DNA from: Phreatobacter cathodiphilus
Lineage (GTDB): Bacteria > Pseudomonadota > Alphaproteobacteria > Rhizobiales > Phreatobacteraceae
Direction: 5' to 3'
Assembly (NCBI RefSeq): GCF_003008515.1
Contig: NZ_CP027668.1
Location: forward strand, 1,790,001-1,854,000
DNA length: 64,000 nt
Shown: one piece after another, positions 34,004 to 45,889 of the stretch
Layout of the letters: each line of letters opens with the position of its first letter
Numbering within the stretch: the stretch's first letter is position 1
Program-made: the position numbers and the translations under genes
Notes under the pieces: model-generated
Seen by the model: only the letters and a program-made list of their open reading frames with translations
Database searches by the model: none
Told to the model about the DNA's origin: nothing

Positions 34004-34729
34004 TCAGGCGGCGAGCCAGGATTCCAGCGCCGCGTTCACCGCCTCGGGCCGTTCCAGCGTCGACAGGTGGCCGCAGTCGGGCACCACCACCAGCCGCGAC
34101 CCCCCAATCGCCTCCGCCATGTCCTCGGACATGAAGCGCGGGGTGATGGCGTCGTCCTCGCCCACCAGAACGAGCGTCGGGCAGCGGATCGCCTTGAGCC
34201 CCGCCTCGTAGGCGGGCCTGGCCATCACCGCCCGTTGCTGGCGGATGAAGCGTGCGGGCCCGGTCCGATCGGCCATGCGCCGCACCGCCGCCTCCAGCGC
34301 CTCGTCGCCGAGCCGACGGATATGGACGAGGCGCGGCCAGAGAATGCCGTGGATGTCGTCGAAGCGGCCGGTTTCGGCGAACTTGATCGCCACCTGCCTG
34401 AGCTCGGTGTCCTCCGGCGCGTCGGCGCTCGCCCGCGTGTCGAGGAGGGCGAGCCGCTCCACCCGCTGCGGCGCCTGCCGCATGACCTCCAGCGCCACAT
34501 AGCCGCCCAGGGAGAGTCCCGCGAGAGCGAAGCGCGGCGGCGCCGTGGCGAGCAGTCGGCGGGCGATCGCGGCGATGGTCTCGTCCTGGGAATGGTCGGC
34601 GATGGCAATGTCGTAACGGCCGGACAGGGCTTCGACCTGCGGCGCGAACAGGTCGGCGGTGCAGTTCAGGCCGGGCACGAGAACGAGAGGCGGCCGGCCG
34701 GAAGGCCGCTGCGAGGCGGGAGTCGTCAT
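34004..34729 (-). CDS. Alpha/beta hydrolase
   Basis: This 241-residue protein has the oxyanion region LVLVPGLNCTADLF, the nucleophile elbow GLSLGGYVAL (Ser), an acidic residue in LVLVGEDDAITP and the catalytic His in PDCGHLSTLERPEAV. It is a single-domain hydrolase of the AB_hydrolase_6 type, most likely an esterase; the substrate is unknown. It is divergent from the RNA helicase gene. Confidence 0.88.
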   Translation of the reverse strand: MTTPASQRPSGRPPLVLVPGLNCTADLFAPQVEALSGRYDIAIADHSQDETIAAIARRLLATAPPRFALAGLSLGGYVALEVMRQAPQRVERLALLDTRASADAPEDTELRQVAIKFAETGRFDDIHGILWPRLVHIRRLGDEALEAAVRRMADRTGPARFIRQQRAVMARPAYEAGLKAIRCPTLVLVGEDDAITPRFMSEDMAEAIGGSRLVVVPDCGHLSTLERPEAVNAALESWLAA

Positions 34730-34806
34730 GGTCCTGATCCTTCACCATGCGCGGCGAATCCCGCCAAATCCACAGCGCGGCAGACCGTTCGCACAGGTCG
34801 CAATCG

Positions 34807-34834
34807 TTGACAATCGACCAATTGAGACTATGTT
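34807..34834 (+). promoter_or_regulatory. Predicted promoter of the RNA helicase gene
   Basis: TTGACA (34807-34812), 16 bases, then TATGTT (34829-34834) fits a housekeeping promoter. The expected transcription start near 34841 gives a leader of about 150 bases before the helicase ATG (34992). Confidence 0.55.
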
Positions 34835-34843
34835 GCGCTGCGA

Positions 34844-34872
34844 CGAAGGATTACCGGAATGCCGGCCCTTCG
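34844..34872 (+). other. 5'-terminal stem-loop in the RNA helicase leader
   Basis: CGAAGG (34844-34849) pairs with CCTTCG (34867-34872), and an inner CCGG (34854-34857) pairs with CCGG (34862-34865) around a four-base loop. The stem would begin within a few bases of the predicted transcription start. It may stabilise the mRNA or serve in helicase autoregulation. Confidence 0.4.
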
Positions 34873-34991
34873 CTGCTCTGTCCGTTCGGCCTCGTGGGTT
34901 CTAGGGGCCGCCAAGCGCGAAATCCGTTCGCGCCGAACGCCTCAAGACATCGTCGCAAGACCCCGCCAGACCACAAGGACACTCTCACAAC

Positions 34992-36425
<1,434 letters not shown>

Positions 36426-36488
36426 CGTTGGGTAAGGTCTGATTTTTACCCGCGATAAAGCATTCAGGGGCTAGCCTCGGCAGAGGGG

Positions 36489-36517
36489 GGAGCGCGCACT
36501 GCGTCGCTCCTTCTTTC
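36489..36517 (+). terminator. Possible terminator after the RNA helicase gene
   Basis: GGAGCG-N10-CGCTCC is followed by TTCTTTC. The T-run is interrupted and the loop is long, so this is weak. A second dyad, GGGTAA-N10-TTACCC (36430-36451), lies just after the helicase stop. Confidence 0.3.
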
Positions 36518-36536
36518 CCCAGGACAGGGCCGCCCG

Positions 36537-37589
36537 ATGCACACCCGCGACGACATAGAGCGCAGCTACAGCTTCGGCGAGCTCGCGTTCTCCCAGATCA
36601 AGGGGCGCAGCCTCGCTGCCGTGCCCCGCAACTACGAGGTCTGGTACTGCTATGCCTCCGGTTACCACGCGGAACTGTCCGACGCCGTGAATCTCGTCCT
36701 GTCCGAAAAGGGCAGCATCTCCCAGGATCAGCTCGACACGATCTACGAGAATTTCCTCTCCCAGAGCCGGATGGGCGAGAAGATCGACGTCGTCGGCAAC
36801 CGGGTCATGGACGAGATCGAGCACGTCATGACCATGATCGATTCGGCCGCCGGCCAGGCGAGCGCCTATGGCAACGACCTCGCCGGCGCGACCGCGCGGC
36901 TCGCTTCGGTCGGCTCGCCGGAGGGCGTGCGCACGATCATCGAGACGCTGATCCGCTCCACGCGCGAGATCGAGGCCAACAACAAGGCGCTGGAGCAGCG
37001 ACTGAAGGCCTCCCGCAGCGAGATCAAGCTCCTGCAGGACAATCTCGACGCGGTCCGCACGGAATCCCTGACCGACCCCCTCACCTCGCTCGGCAACCGC
37101 AAATATTACGACCAGTCCATCGCCAAGGCCGTGGCGCTCGCCAATAAGGCAGAGACGCCGCTCAGCCTGCTGGTCAGCGACATCGACCATTTCAAGAAGT
37201 TCAACGACACCTTCGGCCACCTCACCGGCGACCAGGTGCTGCGCCTCGTCGCCCTTTCCGTGAAGCAGAACGTCAAGGGTCAGGATCTCGCCTGCCGCTA
37301 CGGCGGCGAGGAATTCGCCATCATCCTGCCCGACACCACGCTGCGCGCGGCGGTCACCGTCGCCGAGCATATCCGCCGCTCGGTCATGACCAAGGAGCTG
37401 ATCAAGCGCTCGACCAGCGAGAACCTCGGACGCATCACCATCTCGCTCGGCGTCGCCGCCTTCCGGCCCGGCGACACCGCGGCGAGCCTCTACGAGCGCG
37501 CCGACCGCTGCCTCTATGCCGCCAAGCGCAACGGCCGCAACCGCGTCGTCTGCGAGACCGATCCGGAAGCCGAACTCAAGGTCGCCTGA
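36537..37589 (+). CDS. GGDEF-domain diguanylate cyclase
   Basis: The 350-residue protein has an N-terminal helical region (about 1-170, with a coiled-coil-like EIEANNKALEQRLKASRSEI) and a C-terminal GGDEF domain starting SLTDPLTSLGNRKYYD. The active-site motif is RYGGEEF, so cyclase activity is likely. The inhibitory site position, normally R-x-x-D five residues upstream, reads K-G-Q-D, so product inhibition may be weak. No membrane segment is seen; it is a cytoplasmic c-di-GMP synthase. Its 3' end overlaps the convergent TfoX-type gene by 14 bases. Confidence 0.92.
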   Translation: MHTRDDIERSYSFGELAFSQIKGRSLAAVPRNYEVWYCYASGYHAELSDAVNLVLSEKGSISQDQLDTIYENFLSQSRMGEKIDVVGNRVMDEIEHVMTMIDSAAGQASAYGNDLAGATARLASVGSPEGVRTIIETLIRSTREIEANNKALEQRLKASRSEIKLLQDNLDAVRTESLTDPLTSLGNRKYYDQSIAKAVALANKAETPLSLLVSDIDHFKKFNDTFGHLTGDQVLRLVALSVKQNVKGQDLACRYGGEEFAIILPDTTLRAAVTVAEHIRRSVMTKELIKRSTSENLGRITISLGVAAFRPGDTAASLYERADRCLYAAKRNGRNRVVCETDPEAELKVA

Positions 37590-37932
37590 GCCCCTTGCCG
37601 GCCTTGACCGGCGCCCTCAGCGCCGCTTGCCAGGCCAGCCCCGCCCAGTGCCGCAACTCGCCCTCGTCGTCGAAGCAGCTATCCGGCATCCGACGGTAGC
37701 TGCCGACGCTGCGCGCGCCGTCCTTCGTCCGATAGACGAAGATGGCGAGCCCCGCCGCGTCGAAGGCGCCGGCGGTCTCCTCGTCGGTCTTGAGGAAAAT
37801 GCCTTCCGTCAGCGCCCAGGCGAAGACCCGCCCCTCGCGATAGACGCCGTAGCCGGAGAACATGCGCCGGACGGTGACGCGCGCAAACGGGGCGAACAGA
37901 TCCACGAGAAAGTCGGGATCGAAGGCCGCCAC
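37576..37932 (-). CDS. TfoX N-terminal domain protein
   Basis: This 118-residue protein matches TfoX_N: FLVDLFAPFARVTVRRMFSG then GYGVYREGRVFAWAL, LKTDEETAGAFDAAG and SYRRMPDSCFDD. The GTG at 37932 lies two bases after the sufA stop, so it appears to be the last gene of the suf operon. TfoX proteins promote competence in gammaproteobacteria, but the isolated N-terminal domain in alphaproteobacteria has no known function. Confidence 0.82.
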   Translation of the reverse strand: MAAFDPDFLVDLFAPFARVTVRRMFSGYGVYREGRVFAWALTEGIFLKTDEETAGAFDAAGLAIFVYRTKDGARSVGSYRRMPDSCFDDEGELRHWAGLAWQAALRAPVKAGKGLRRP

Positions 37933-37934
37933 GG

Positions 37935-38312
37935 TCAGGCGGCGCCGAGCGCCTCGGGGCGGGCCGGGGTCAGGGCGATCGATTCGCCGCAGCCGCAGGC
38001 CGAGGTCTGGTTCGGATTGTTGAAGACGAATTTCGCCGACAGCTTGTCGGTGACGTAATCCATCTCCGTACCGAGGAGATAGAGCACCGCCTTGGCGTCG
38101 ATGAAGACGCGGACGCCGCGATCCTCGACGATCTCGTCGAATTTGGCCGGCGCATCGACGAATTCCATCGTGTATTCCATGCCGGCGCAACCGCCTTTGG
38201 TCACGCCCACGCGCAGTCCGGCGCTCGCATGGCCGGAGGCCTCGACGAGCTCCCTGACGCGGTCTGCGGCCGCCTGGGTCAGGCGCATGGCCTGCATCTT
38301 GGGCAAAGGCAT
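37935..38312 (-). CDS. sufA: Iron-sulfur cluster carrier, SufA/IscA type
   Basis: This 125-residue A-type carrier has the three conserved Cys in VTKGGCAGMEY and SACGCGES, with RVFIDAKAVLYLLGTEMDYV between them. It accepts clusters from SufBCD and passes them to apoproteins. The ATG at 38312 (MPLPKMQAMRL) has CGGAGA upstream. It follows sufT in the operon. Confidence 0.94.
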   Translation of the reverse strand: MPLPKMQAMRLTQAAADRVRELVEASGHASAGLRVGVTKGGCAGMEYTMEFVDAPAKFDEIVEDRGVRVFIDAKAVLYLLGTEMDYVTDKLSAKFVFNNPNQTSACGCGESIALTPARPEALGAA

Positions 38313-38416
38313 TTCGGTCTCCGAAGGCACCCGGATTCAAGGTCCGGCGTTCAAAGCGCTCCCGTCAATATAGAGAGTGCCGGGCCTCAGTTAAATCCCT
38401 GTTGCCGGCCGCCCGG

Positions 38417-38797
38417 TCACCACATGTTGAGGGCGACGCGCGCCTCGTCCGACATGCGGCTCTGGTCCCAGGGCGGATCGAACGTGATGGTGACCTTGGC
38501 CTCCGACACGCCGGGCACGCTGGCCACCGCATTCTCGACCATCCCCGGCAGCTCGGCCGCCGCCGGGCAGGACGGCGAGGTCAGCGTCATGTCGATGGAG
38601 ACCTTGCGGGCATCGTCGATGTCGACCCGGTAGATGAGGCCGAGCTCGTAGATGTCGGAGGGAATTTCCGGGTCGTAGACCGATTTCATGGCCGCGACGA
38701 TGTCGTCGGTCAGGCGATCCAGCTCTTCCGGCGGGATGGCGGCGGTGTCACCACCGACGGTGGTGTTCAGGGTCTGGGACTCGTCCATCGGGTTCAA
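38417..38797 (-). CDS. sufT: SUF system protein SufT (DUF59/MIP18 family)
   Basis: This 126-residue protein has the DUF59 signature VYDPEIPSDIYELGLIYRVD and TLTSPSCPAAAELPGMVENAV, with the conserved Cys, and ends FDPPWDQSRMSDEARVALNMW. SufT-type proteins assist Fe-S maturation or delivery. It lies between sufS and sufA in the operon. A second possible start (MDESQTLN) is three codons downstream. Confidence 0.92.
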   Translation of the reverse strand: MNPMDESQTLNTTVGGDTAAIPPEELDRLTDDIVAAMKSVYDPEIPSDIYELGLIYRVDIDDARKVSIDMTLTSPSCPAAAELPGMVENAVASVPGVSEAKVTITFDPPWDQSRMSDEARVALNMW

Positions 38798-38827
38798 GGT
38801 CCGTGGGTCTGAGGCTGGCGGAAGGGC

Positions 38828-40084
38828 TCAGCCGAAGAGAGATTGGGCCTTGAGGAGGGCATCCGCAAGGCGGTCCACCTCTTCGGCCGTGTTGTAGAGG
38901 CCGAACGAGGCGCGGCAGGTCGATGTCACGCCATATCGCTGAAGCAGCGGCTGGGCGCAATGGGTGCCGGCGCGAACCGCCACGCCGTAGCGGTCGATCA
39001 CGGTGGCGACGTCGTGGGCATGGGCCCCCTTCATCTCGAAGGAGACGATGGCCCCCTTGTCCCGCGCCGTGCCGAAGATGCGCAGCGAGTTGATCGCCCC
39101 CAGTCGATCCTGGGCGTAGCGCACCAGGCTGTCCTCGTGGGCGCGGATCGCCGGGCGGCCGATGGAGCGCATGTAGTCGAGCGCAGCTCCCAGGCCGATG
39201 GCCTGGACGATGGCCGGCGTGCCCGCCTCGAAACGGTGCGGCGGATCGTTGTAGGTGACGCCCTCGGTGGTGACGACGGAGATCATCTCGCCGCCGCCGT
39301 TGTAGGGCGGCATCCGCTCCAGGAGGTCCTTCTTGCCGTACAGAACGCCGATGCCGGTGGGCCCGTAGACCTTGTGACCGGTGAAGACGTAGAAGTCGGC
39401 GTCGAGGTCCTGGACGTCGACCTCCATGTGGACGGCGGCCTGCGACCCGTCGACCAGCACCGGGATGCCGCGCGCATGCGCCAGCCGGATGCACTCCTTG
39501 ACCGGCACGACGGTGCCGAGCGCGTTCGACATGTGGGTCAGCGCCACCATCTTGACGCGGGGCCCGAGCAGTTTCTCGAACTCCTCGACGAGGAAGTTCC
39601 CCTCCTCGTCGATCGGCGCCCAGACGAGCTTCGCCCCCCGCCTCTCCCGGTGGAAGTGCCAGGGCACGATGTTGGAGTGGTGCTCCATGATCGACAGGAC
39701 GATCTCGTCGCCCTCCCCGATCACCGTTCCGCCGAAGGAGGCGGCCACCAGATTGATGGCCTCGGACGCATTGCGGGTGAAGACGATCTGGTCGACCGAG
39801 GGCGCGTTCAGGAAGGCGCGCACGCTCTCGCGCGCGGCCTCGTAGGCCTCGGTCGCTGCATTGGCGAGATAGTGCAGGCCGCGGTGGACGTTGGCGTATT
39901 CGCTCTCGTAGGCGTGGCTGATGCGGTCGATCACCGCCCGCGGCTTCTGCGCCGAGGCGGCGTTGTCGAGATAGACCAGGTCCTTGCCGTAGGGCTTCAG
40001 CGCCAGGGCGGGGAAGTCCTTGCGGATGAGATCGACGTCATAGCCGCCGTTCGCGACAGCCGGATGCTGGCCTGGCGCTGTCAT
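38828..40084 (-). CDS. sufS: Cysteine desulfurase SufS
   Basis: This 418-residue group II cysteine desulfurase supplies sulfur to SufBCD. Signatures are YLDNAASAQKPRAVIDRI, THMSNALGTVVPVKE, the PLP lysine in YVFTGHKVYGPTGIGVLYGK and the catalytic Cys in VRAGTHCAQPLLQRYG. It starts four bases after sufD. The window carries a second desulfurase at the head of the same operon (43801-44955). Confidence 0.95.
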   Translation of the reverse strand: MTAPGQHPAVANGGYDVDLIRKDFPALALKPYGKDLVYLDNAASAQKPRAVIDRISHAYESEYANVHRGLHYLANAATEAYEAARESVRAFLNAPSVDQIVFTRNASEAINLVAASFGGTVIGEGDEIVLSIMEHHSNIVPWHFHRERRGAKLVWAPIDEEGNFLVEEFEKLLGPRVKMVALTHMSNALGTVVPVKECIRLAHARGIPVLVDGSQAAVHMEVDVQDLDADFYVFTGHKVYGPTGIGVLYGKKDLLERMPPYNGGGEMISVVTTEGVTYNDPPHRFEAGTPAIVQAIGLGAALDYMRSIGRPAIRAHEDSLVRYAQDRLGAINSLRIFGTARDKGAIVSFEMKGAHAHDVATVIDRYGVAVRAGTHCAQPLLQRYGVTSTCRASFGLYNTAEEVDRLADALLKAQSLFG

Positions 40085-40088
40085 GGCC

Positions 40089-41443
40089 TCAGGTCCTCGC
40101 CCGCATCCACTCGGTCACGGAGGCGAGCATCGCCTCGCGCAGTTCCTCCACCACCGCCAGCGGCCCACCGCCGAAATCCTCGATGGCCTCACGCGCGAAA
40201 GCCTCCACCAGAAGCGCCTCGGCCTCCTTGTGGGGGATGCCGCGCGCCTTCAGGTAGAACATCAGGTCCGCGTCCAGCTCGCCGCAGGTGCAGCCGTGGG
40301 CGCAGGCGACGTCATCGGCGAAGATCTCAAGCTCCGGCTTGTTGTCCATCGACGGACCTTCGGCCAGCATGATCGTCTGGCTCATCATCCGCCCGTCGGT
40401 CTTCTGCGCCACCGGCTGGACGATGATCTTTCCCTGGAACACGCCGTGGGCCTCGCCGTCGAGGATGTGCTTGAAGGTTTCGCGGCTCTGGCAGTGCGGC
40501 ACCGCGTGATCCGTCACCAGCGCCGTGTCGGCGTGCTGGCGGCCCTTGAGCATGGTGACGCCGCGCAGCGTCACGTCGGAATGCTCGCCGGAGAAGCGCA
40601 CGAAGAGCTGGCTGCGCGACACGGCGGCGCCCGTGGTGAGCGTCAGCGAGTCGAAATGGGCTTCGGCGCCGACATTGGCCTCCAGCGTCGACAGGTGCAG
40701 GGCCTGGTCGCCCTCGACCTGGCGGCGGCCGTGCTCGAGCGTCGCGCCGTCGCGCACGACGACCTGCATCACCACGTTCTTCTGATAGTCGACGCCCGCC
40801 GGACCGACATGGGTCTCGACGATGCCGGCCGAGGCCCCTGCCCCCACCACCACGACGACACGCGAGGTGACGAGGCGCGGTGCGCCGTCCGACGTGATGG
40901 AGACGAGGTCGAGCGCATGGCCGAGCTCGACACCGGGAGCCACCTCGATCAGCAGGCCGTCGGTGAGGAAGGCGTTGTTGAGGGCGAAGGCGGTGTTGGC
41001 CCGGGTTGCCGGCTGGCCCGCGAGCAGCGCCGCGACGTCGGGCCGCCGTACCATGGCCTCGGCGAGGCCGGAGACGGTGACGCCCTCGGGCAGCGGACCG
41101 CCGTCGGCGAGATCGGGCGCGTGGAAGCCGTCGACGAGCACGATACGGCTGCCGCCGACACGCGGCAGGCGGCCGACCGCGACCTTCGCCGCGAGCAGCG
41201 CCGAGGCGTCGGGCGCCGCGGCGAGCGGCTTCGCCTCGCGCATCATCGCGCGCAGGTCGGTGTACTTCCAGTCCTCGACCCGGCGATGCGGCAGGCCGTT
41301 CGCCTCGAAGCGGGAGAAGCCGTCGATGCGCAGGCCCTCGAGGGCGGCGCCCGCCGGACCGGTGTCGCGCAGGGTGCCAAAGGCGCCGATCAGCGCCTGT
41401 TCGGCCGGGGTTCTGATGGGGGTGACAGCGTTCATGGCCATGC

Positions 41444-41447
<4 letters not shown>
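40089..41447 (-). CDS. sufD: Fe-S cluster assembly scaffold subunit SufD
   Basis: This 452-residue protein is the SufB-like partner subunit in SufBC2D. GLPHRRVEDWKYTDLRAM, DKKPELEIFADDVACAHGC and YLKARGIPHKEAEALLVEAF are typical. The GTG at 41447 overlaps the sufC stop by four bases; the ATG at 41441 is an alternative start. Confidence 0.94.
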
Positions 41448-42205
<758 letters not shown>

Positions 42206-42275
42206 GGGGGTGGTCCTTGACATCACGGACGGGCCGCGGCGGGGCGGCCTGTATGAGGTGGAGCGGGCCGGCGGA

Positions 42276-43748
42276 TCAGCCGACCGAGCCTTCCAGCGAG
42301 ATGGCGATGAGCTTCTGGGCCTCCACCATGAACTCCATCGGGAGCTGCTGGAGGACGTCCTTGACGAAGCCGTTGACGATGAGCGCGATGGCCTCTTCCT
42401 GCGTCAGCCCGCGCTGCATGCAGTAGAACATCTGGTCCTCGGACACTTTCGAGGTGGTGGCCTCGTGCTCGAAGACCGCCGAGGCCGTCTTGCTCTCGAT
42501 ATAGGGCACCGTGTGCGCGCCGCAGGCGTTGCCGATCAGCAGCGAGTCGCAATTGGTGAAGTTCTTGGCGTTGGTCGCCCGGCGATGGGCCGAGACCAGG
42601 CCGCGGTAGGTGTTCTGCGAGCGACCCGCCGAAATGCCCTTGGAGATGATCCGCGACCGGGTATTCTTGCCGAGGTGGATCATCTTGGTGCCGGAATCGA
42701 CCTGCTGGGCACCGTTCGACACGGCGATCGAGTAGAACTCGCCCTGGCTGTCATCGCCGCGCAGGATGCAGCTCGGATATTTCCAGGTGATGGCCGAGCC
42801 GGTCTCCACCTGCGTCCACGAGATCTTCGAACGCGCGCCGCGGCAATCGCCGCGCTTGGTGACGAAGTTGTAGATGCCGCCCTTGCCCTCGGCATCGCCG
42901 GGGAACCAGTTCTGGACGGTGGAATACTTGATCTCGGCATCGTCGTGGGCGATCAGCTCGACGACCGCCGCGTGGAGCTGGTTCTCGTCGCGCATCGGCG
43001 CGGTGCAGCCTTCGAGATAGCTCACGTAGGAGCCCTTGTCGGCGATGATCAGCGTGCGCTCGAACTGGCCGGTCTTCTGCTCGTTGATGCGGAAATAGGT
43101 CGACAGCTCCATCGGGCAGCGCACGCCCGGCGGGATGTAGACGAAGGAGCCGTCGGAGAAGACGGCGGCGTTCAGCGTCGCATAGAAGTTGTCGGTCGTC
43201 GGAACCACCGAGCCGATATACTGGCGCACCAGCTCCGGGTGCTCCTGCAAGGCCTCCGAGATCGAGCAGAAGATGACGCCCGACTTCTTCAGCTCCTCCT
43301 TGAAGGTGGTGACCACCGAGACGCTGTCGAAGACGGCGTCCACGGCGATCCGGTTCTCGGGAGCGACGCCGGCGAGGATCTCCTGCTCGCGCAGCGGGAT
43401 GCCGAGCTTCTTGTAGGTCTCGAGGATGGCGGGATCGATCTCGTCCAGCGACTTCGGCGCGGCGTTCGATTTCGGCGCCGCGTAATAATACATGTCCTGG
43501 AAGTCGATGGCCGGATAGTCGACGCGCGCCCACTCCGGCTCGCGCATGGTCAGCCAGCGGCGGTAGGCGTCCAGCCGCCATTCCAGCATCCACGCCGGCT
43601 CGTTCTTCCGCGCCGAGATGTAGCGCACGATGTCCTCGGACAGGCCCTTGGGGGCGAGTTCCATCTCGATCTCGGTCGAAAACCCGTACTTGTACTGGTC
43701 GACGTCGATCGCACGGACCTGTTCGACGGTTTCCTGAACCGCGGGCAT
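42276..43748 (-). CDS. sufB: Fe-S cluster assembly scaffold SufB
   Basis: This 490-residue scaffold matches Suf[78 protein letters not shown] and [20 protein letters not shown]. It builds Fe-S clusters with SufC and SufD. The ATG at 43748 ([10 protein letters not shown]) has GAGGAGA upstream and follows the desulfurase gene by 52 bases. Confidence 0.96.
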   Translation of the reverse strand: MPAVQETVEQVRAIDVDQYKYGFSTEIEMELAPKGLSEDIVRYISARKNEPAWMLEWRLDAYRRWLTMREPEWARVDYPAIDFQDMYYYAAPKSNAAPKSLDEIDPAILETYKKLGIPLREQEILAGVAPENRIAVDAVFDSVSVVTTFKEELKKSGVIFCSISEALQEHPELVRQYIGSVVPTTDNFYATLNAAVFSDGSFVYIPPGVRCPMELSTYFRINEQKTGQFERTLIIADKGSYVSYLEGCTAPMRDENQLHAAVVELIAHDDAEIKYSTVQNWFPGDAEGKGGIYNFVTKRGDCRGARSKISWTQVETGSAITWKYPSCILRGDDSQGEFYSIAVSNGAQQVDSGTKMIHLGKNTRSRIISKGISAGRSQNTYRGLVSAHRRATNAKNFTNCDSLLIGNACGAHTVPYIESKTASAVFEHEATTSKVSEDQMFYCMQRGLTQEEAIALIVNGFVKDVLQQLPMEFMVEAQKLIAISLEGSVG

Positions 43749-43800
43749 GGTCTTCTCCTCACATCCTCGCGGCTTCAAGGGCCGCAGGTTGGCATTCGCA

Positions 43801-44955
43801 TCACGCGGCGCGCGCCGCGATCATCCTGGCATGGGCGGCAAAGGCCGCCATGAACCGTTCCACGTCCTCACGGGTCGTCGTCCAGCCGAGGCTGACACGC
43901 AGGGCCGAGCGGGCCTCCGCCGGCGCGAGTCCCATCGCCGCCAGAACGTGGCTGGGAGCGATCTTGCCCGAGGCGCAGGCCGAGCCGGTCGATACCGCGA
44001 CGCCCGAGAGATCGAGGGCGATCACCGCCGTCTCCCCCTCCAGGCCCGGATGGACCGTCAGGCTCGTATTGGCCAGACGGGCCGCTGGCAAGCCGACGAC
44101 GCGGCTCGCCCCCGAAATAGTGACGATTTCGCCCTCCAGCCAGTCCCGAAGTGCGGCAATCCGCTCCATCTCCGCCGCGAAGACCGGCCCGATCGCCGCA
44201 GCGGCCGCGCCGAAGCCGGCGATCCCCGGCAGGTTCTCGGTTCCCGCGCGACGCCGGCCCTCCTGGCCGCCGCCGCGCACCAGCGGCGAAAGAGCGACCG
44301 CCTCCGAGGCGGCGACGACGGCACCGACGCCCTGAGGGCCACCGATCTTGTGAGCGGAGACGAAGAGCGCGTCGCAGTCGAGTTCGCCGATCGCGAGCGG
44401 CAGCTTGCCGAGCGCCTGCACCGCGTCCACCACGAGGCCCGCCCCATGGGCGCGACACAGCGCCGCGACCTCGGCGAGCGGCTGGATCACCCCGGTTTCG
44501 TTGTTGGCCGCCATGACGGCGACGAGCGCCCGGCCCTCGCCGTCCGCGAGCAAGGCGGCGAGCGCGGCAAGGTCGACGCGCCCGGATCCGTCCACCGGGC
44601 AGACCATGACGGCTTCCGGCGCGAAGCGACCACCGGCGAGAACGCAGGAGTGCTCCACCGCCGAGACGATCAGCCGGGCAAAACCCTGCACCGCGCCGTC
44701 GCGGCCGACGAAATCCGGCGACAGCAAGGTGGCCGCCGCCTCGCTCCCCCCCGAGGTGAAAGTGACGCAGCGAGGGTCCGCACCGACCAGGGTGGCGACC
44801 GAGGCGCGCGCCTCCTCGATCAGGCGCCGGGCGGCGCGACCGTCGCCGTGCACCGCCGAGGCGTTGCCCGTCATGTCCAGCGCCGCGACCATGGCCGCGC
44901 GCGCTTCCCTGCGGAGCGGCGTCGTGGCATTGTGGTCCAGATAGACGCGGGTCAT
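43801..44955 (-). CDS. Cysteine desulfurase, IscS/NifS type, first gene of the suf operon
   Basis: This 384-residue group I desulfurase has [48 protein letters not shown], the PLP lysine in [19 protein letters not shown] and the active Cys in [17 protein letters not shown]. It differs from the group II SufS further down the operon. The ATG at 44955 ([10 protein letters not shown]) follows an Irr-type palindrome by 111 bases. Two desulfurases in one suf operon are common in alphaproteobacteria. Confidence 0.92.
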   Translation of the reverse strand: MTRVYLDHNATTPLRREARAAMVAALDMTGNASAVHGDGRAARRLIEEARASVATLVGADPRCVTFTSGGSEAAATLLSPDFVGRDGAVQGFARLIVSAVEHSCVLAGGRFAPEAVMVCPVDGSGRVDLAALAALLADGEGRALVAVMAANNETGVIQPLAEVAALCRAHGAGLVVDAVQALGKLPLAIGELDCDALFVSAHKIGGPQGVGAVVAASEAVALSPLVRGGGQEGRRRAGTENLPGIAGFGAAAAAIGPVFAAEMERIAALRDWLEGEIVTISGASRVVGLPAARLANTSLTVHPGLEGETAVIALDLSGVAVSTGSACASGKIAPSHVLAAMGLAPAEARSALRVSLGWTTTREDVERFMAAFAAHARMIAARAA

Positions 44956-45065
44956 CGGGGGAGAGGCCCTGTCGGAAAAACTTGGCATTGGAGGCCGGGT
45001 TCGTGCTATAGGCCCGACCCCGATACGCCAGTCCCGTCCCGAGCAGAAGAGCGGGAGGGGAAAGC

Positions 45066-45084
45066 GTTTAGAATTATTCTAAAC
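45066..45084. promoter_or_regulatory. Irr box (iron control element) of the suf operon
   Basis: The 19-base perfect palindrome GTTTAGAATTATTCTAAAC contains TTTAGAA-N3-TTCTAAA, the established Irr recognition motif of Rhizobiales. It lies in the divergent region between the suf operon (start 44955) and the hydrolase gene (45187). The known rule is that Irr acts when iron and heme are scarce; here it would repress iron-consuming cluster assembly. Motif identity is strong; which gene it controls is inferred. Confidence 0.85.
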
Positions 45085-45186
45085 TCTAGAGCCGCCCTGC
45101 CGCCCTGTCAAGGTCGGAACTCCATCGAAGCCGCGGACTTACCGGCGGGTTTCGGTGTCGATGGGCCACCATGACGAGGATTTCCG

Positions 45187-45843
45187 ATGCCTGAAGTCAT
45201 CTTCAACGGTCCGGCAGGCCGGATCGAAGGGCGCTATCATCCCGCCAAGGTCCGCTCCGCTCCCATCGGCATCGTGCTGCACCCGCATCCGCAGTTCGGC
45301 GGCACGATGAACAACCAGATCGTCTACAACTGCTACTATCAGTTCGTGAACCGCGGCTTCTCGGTCCTGCGCTTCAACTTCCGCGGCGTCGGCCGCAGCC
45401 AGGGCGCCTTCGACCACGGCGTCGGCGAGCTCTCCGATGCCGCCGCCGCCCTCGACTATGCCCAGGCGATCAATCCGGAAGCGCGCACCTGCTGGATCGC
45501 CGGTTTCTCCTTCGGCGCCTGGATCGGCATGCAGCTCCTCATGCGCCGCCCGGAGGTGGAGGGCTTCATCTCCATCGCCCCGCCGGCCAACCTCTACGAC
45601 TTCTCCTTCCTCGCCCCCTGCCCCTCCTCCGGTCTCATCGTCCACGGCGACAAGGACGCGGTGGTGCCGCTCACCGCCGTCCAGGGCCTCGTCGAGAAGC
45701 TGAAGACGCAGAAGGGCATCGTCATCGAGCAGCAGGTCGTGCCCGGCGCCAACCACTTCTTCGAGAACGCCATCGACCCGCTCATGGAGGTCGTCGGCGG
45801 CTATCTCGACAAGCGCCTGGGGAAACAGGACGCGGCGGAGTGA
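45187..45843 (+). CDS. Alpha/beta hydrolase (COG2945-like)
   Basis: This 218-residue protein has IVLHPHPQFGGTMNNQIVY, LRFNFRGVGRSQG, the nucleophile elbow AGFSFGAWIGMQL, LIVHGDKDAVVP and VPGANHFFENAID. These fit COG2945-type hydrolases. The Ser-Asp-His triad is complete. It is divergent from the suf operon and shares the Irr-box intergenic region. The substrate is unknown. Confidence 0.88.
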   Translation: MPEVIFNGPAGRIEGRYHPAKVRSAPIGIVLHPHPQFGGTMNNQIVYNCYYQFVNRGFSVLRFNFRGVGRSQGAFDHGVGELSDAAAALDYAQAINPEARTCWIAGFSFGAWIGMQLLMRRPEVEGFISIAPPANLYDFSFLAPCPSSGLIVHGDKDAVVPLTAVQGLVEKLKTQKGIVIEQQVVPGANHFFENAIDPLMEVVGGYLDKRLGKQDAAE

Positions 45844-45889
45844 CACGGCGCTTGCGGGGTCGTCCGACTCCGCTTAAAGCCCGGGGCTT

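Noticed and set aside
43801-44955. Assignment of the first suf-operon desulfurase as part of an ISC operon
   Set aside because: No iscU, hscA, hscB or fdx gene is nearby; the downstream genes are sufB, sufC, sufD and sufS.
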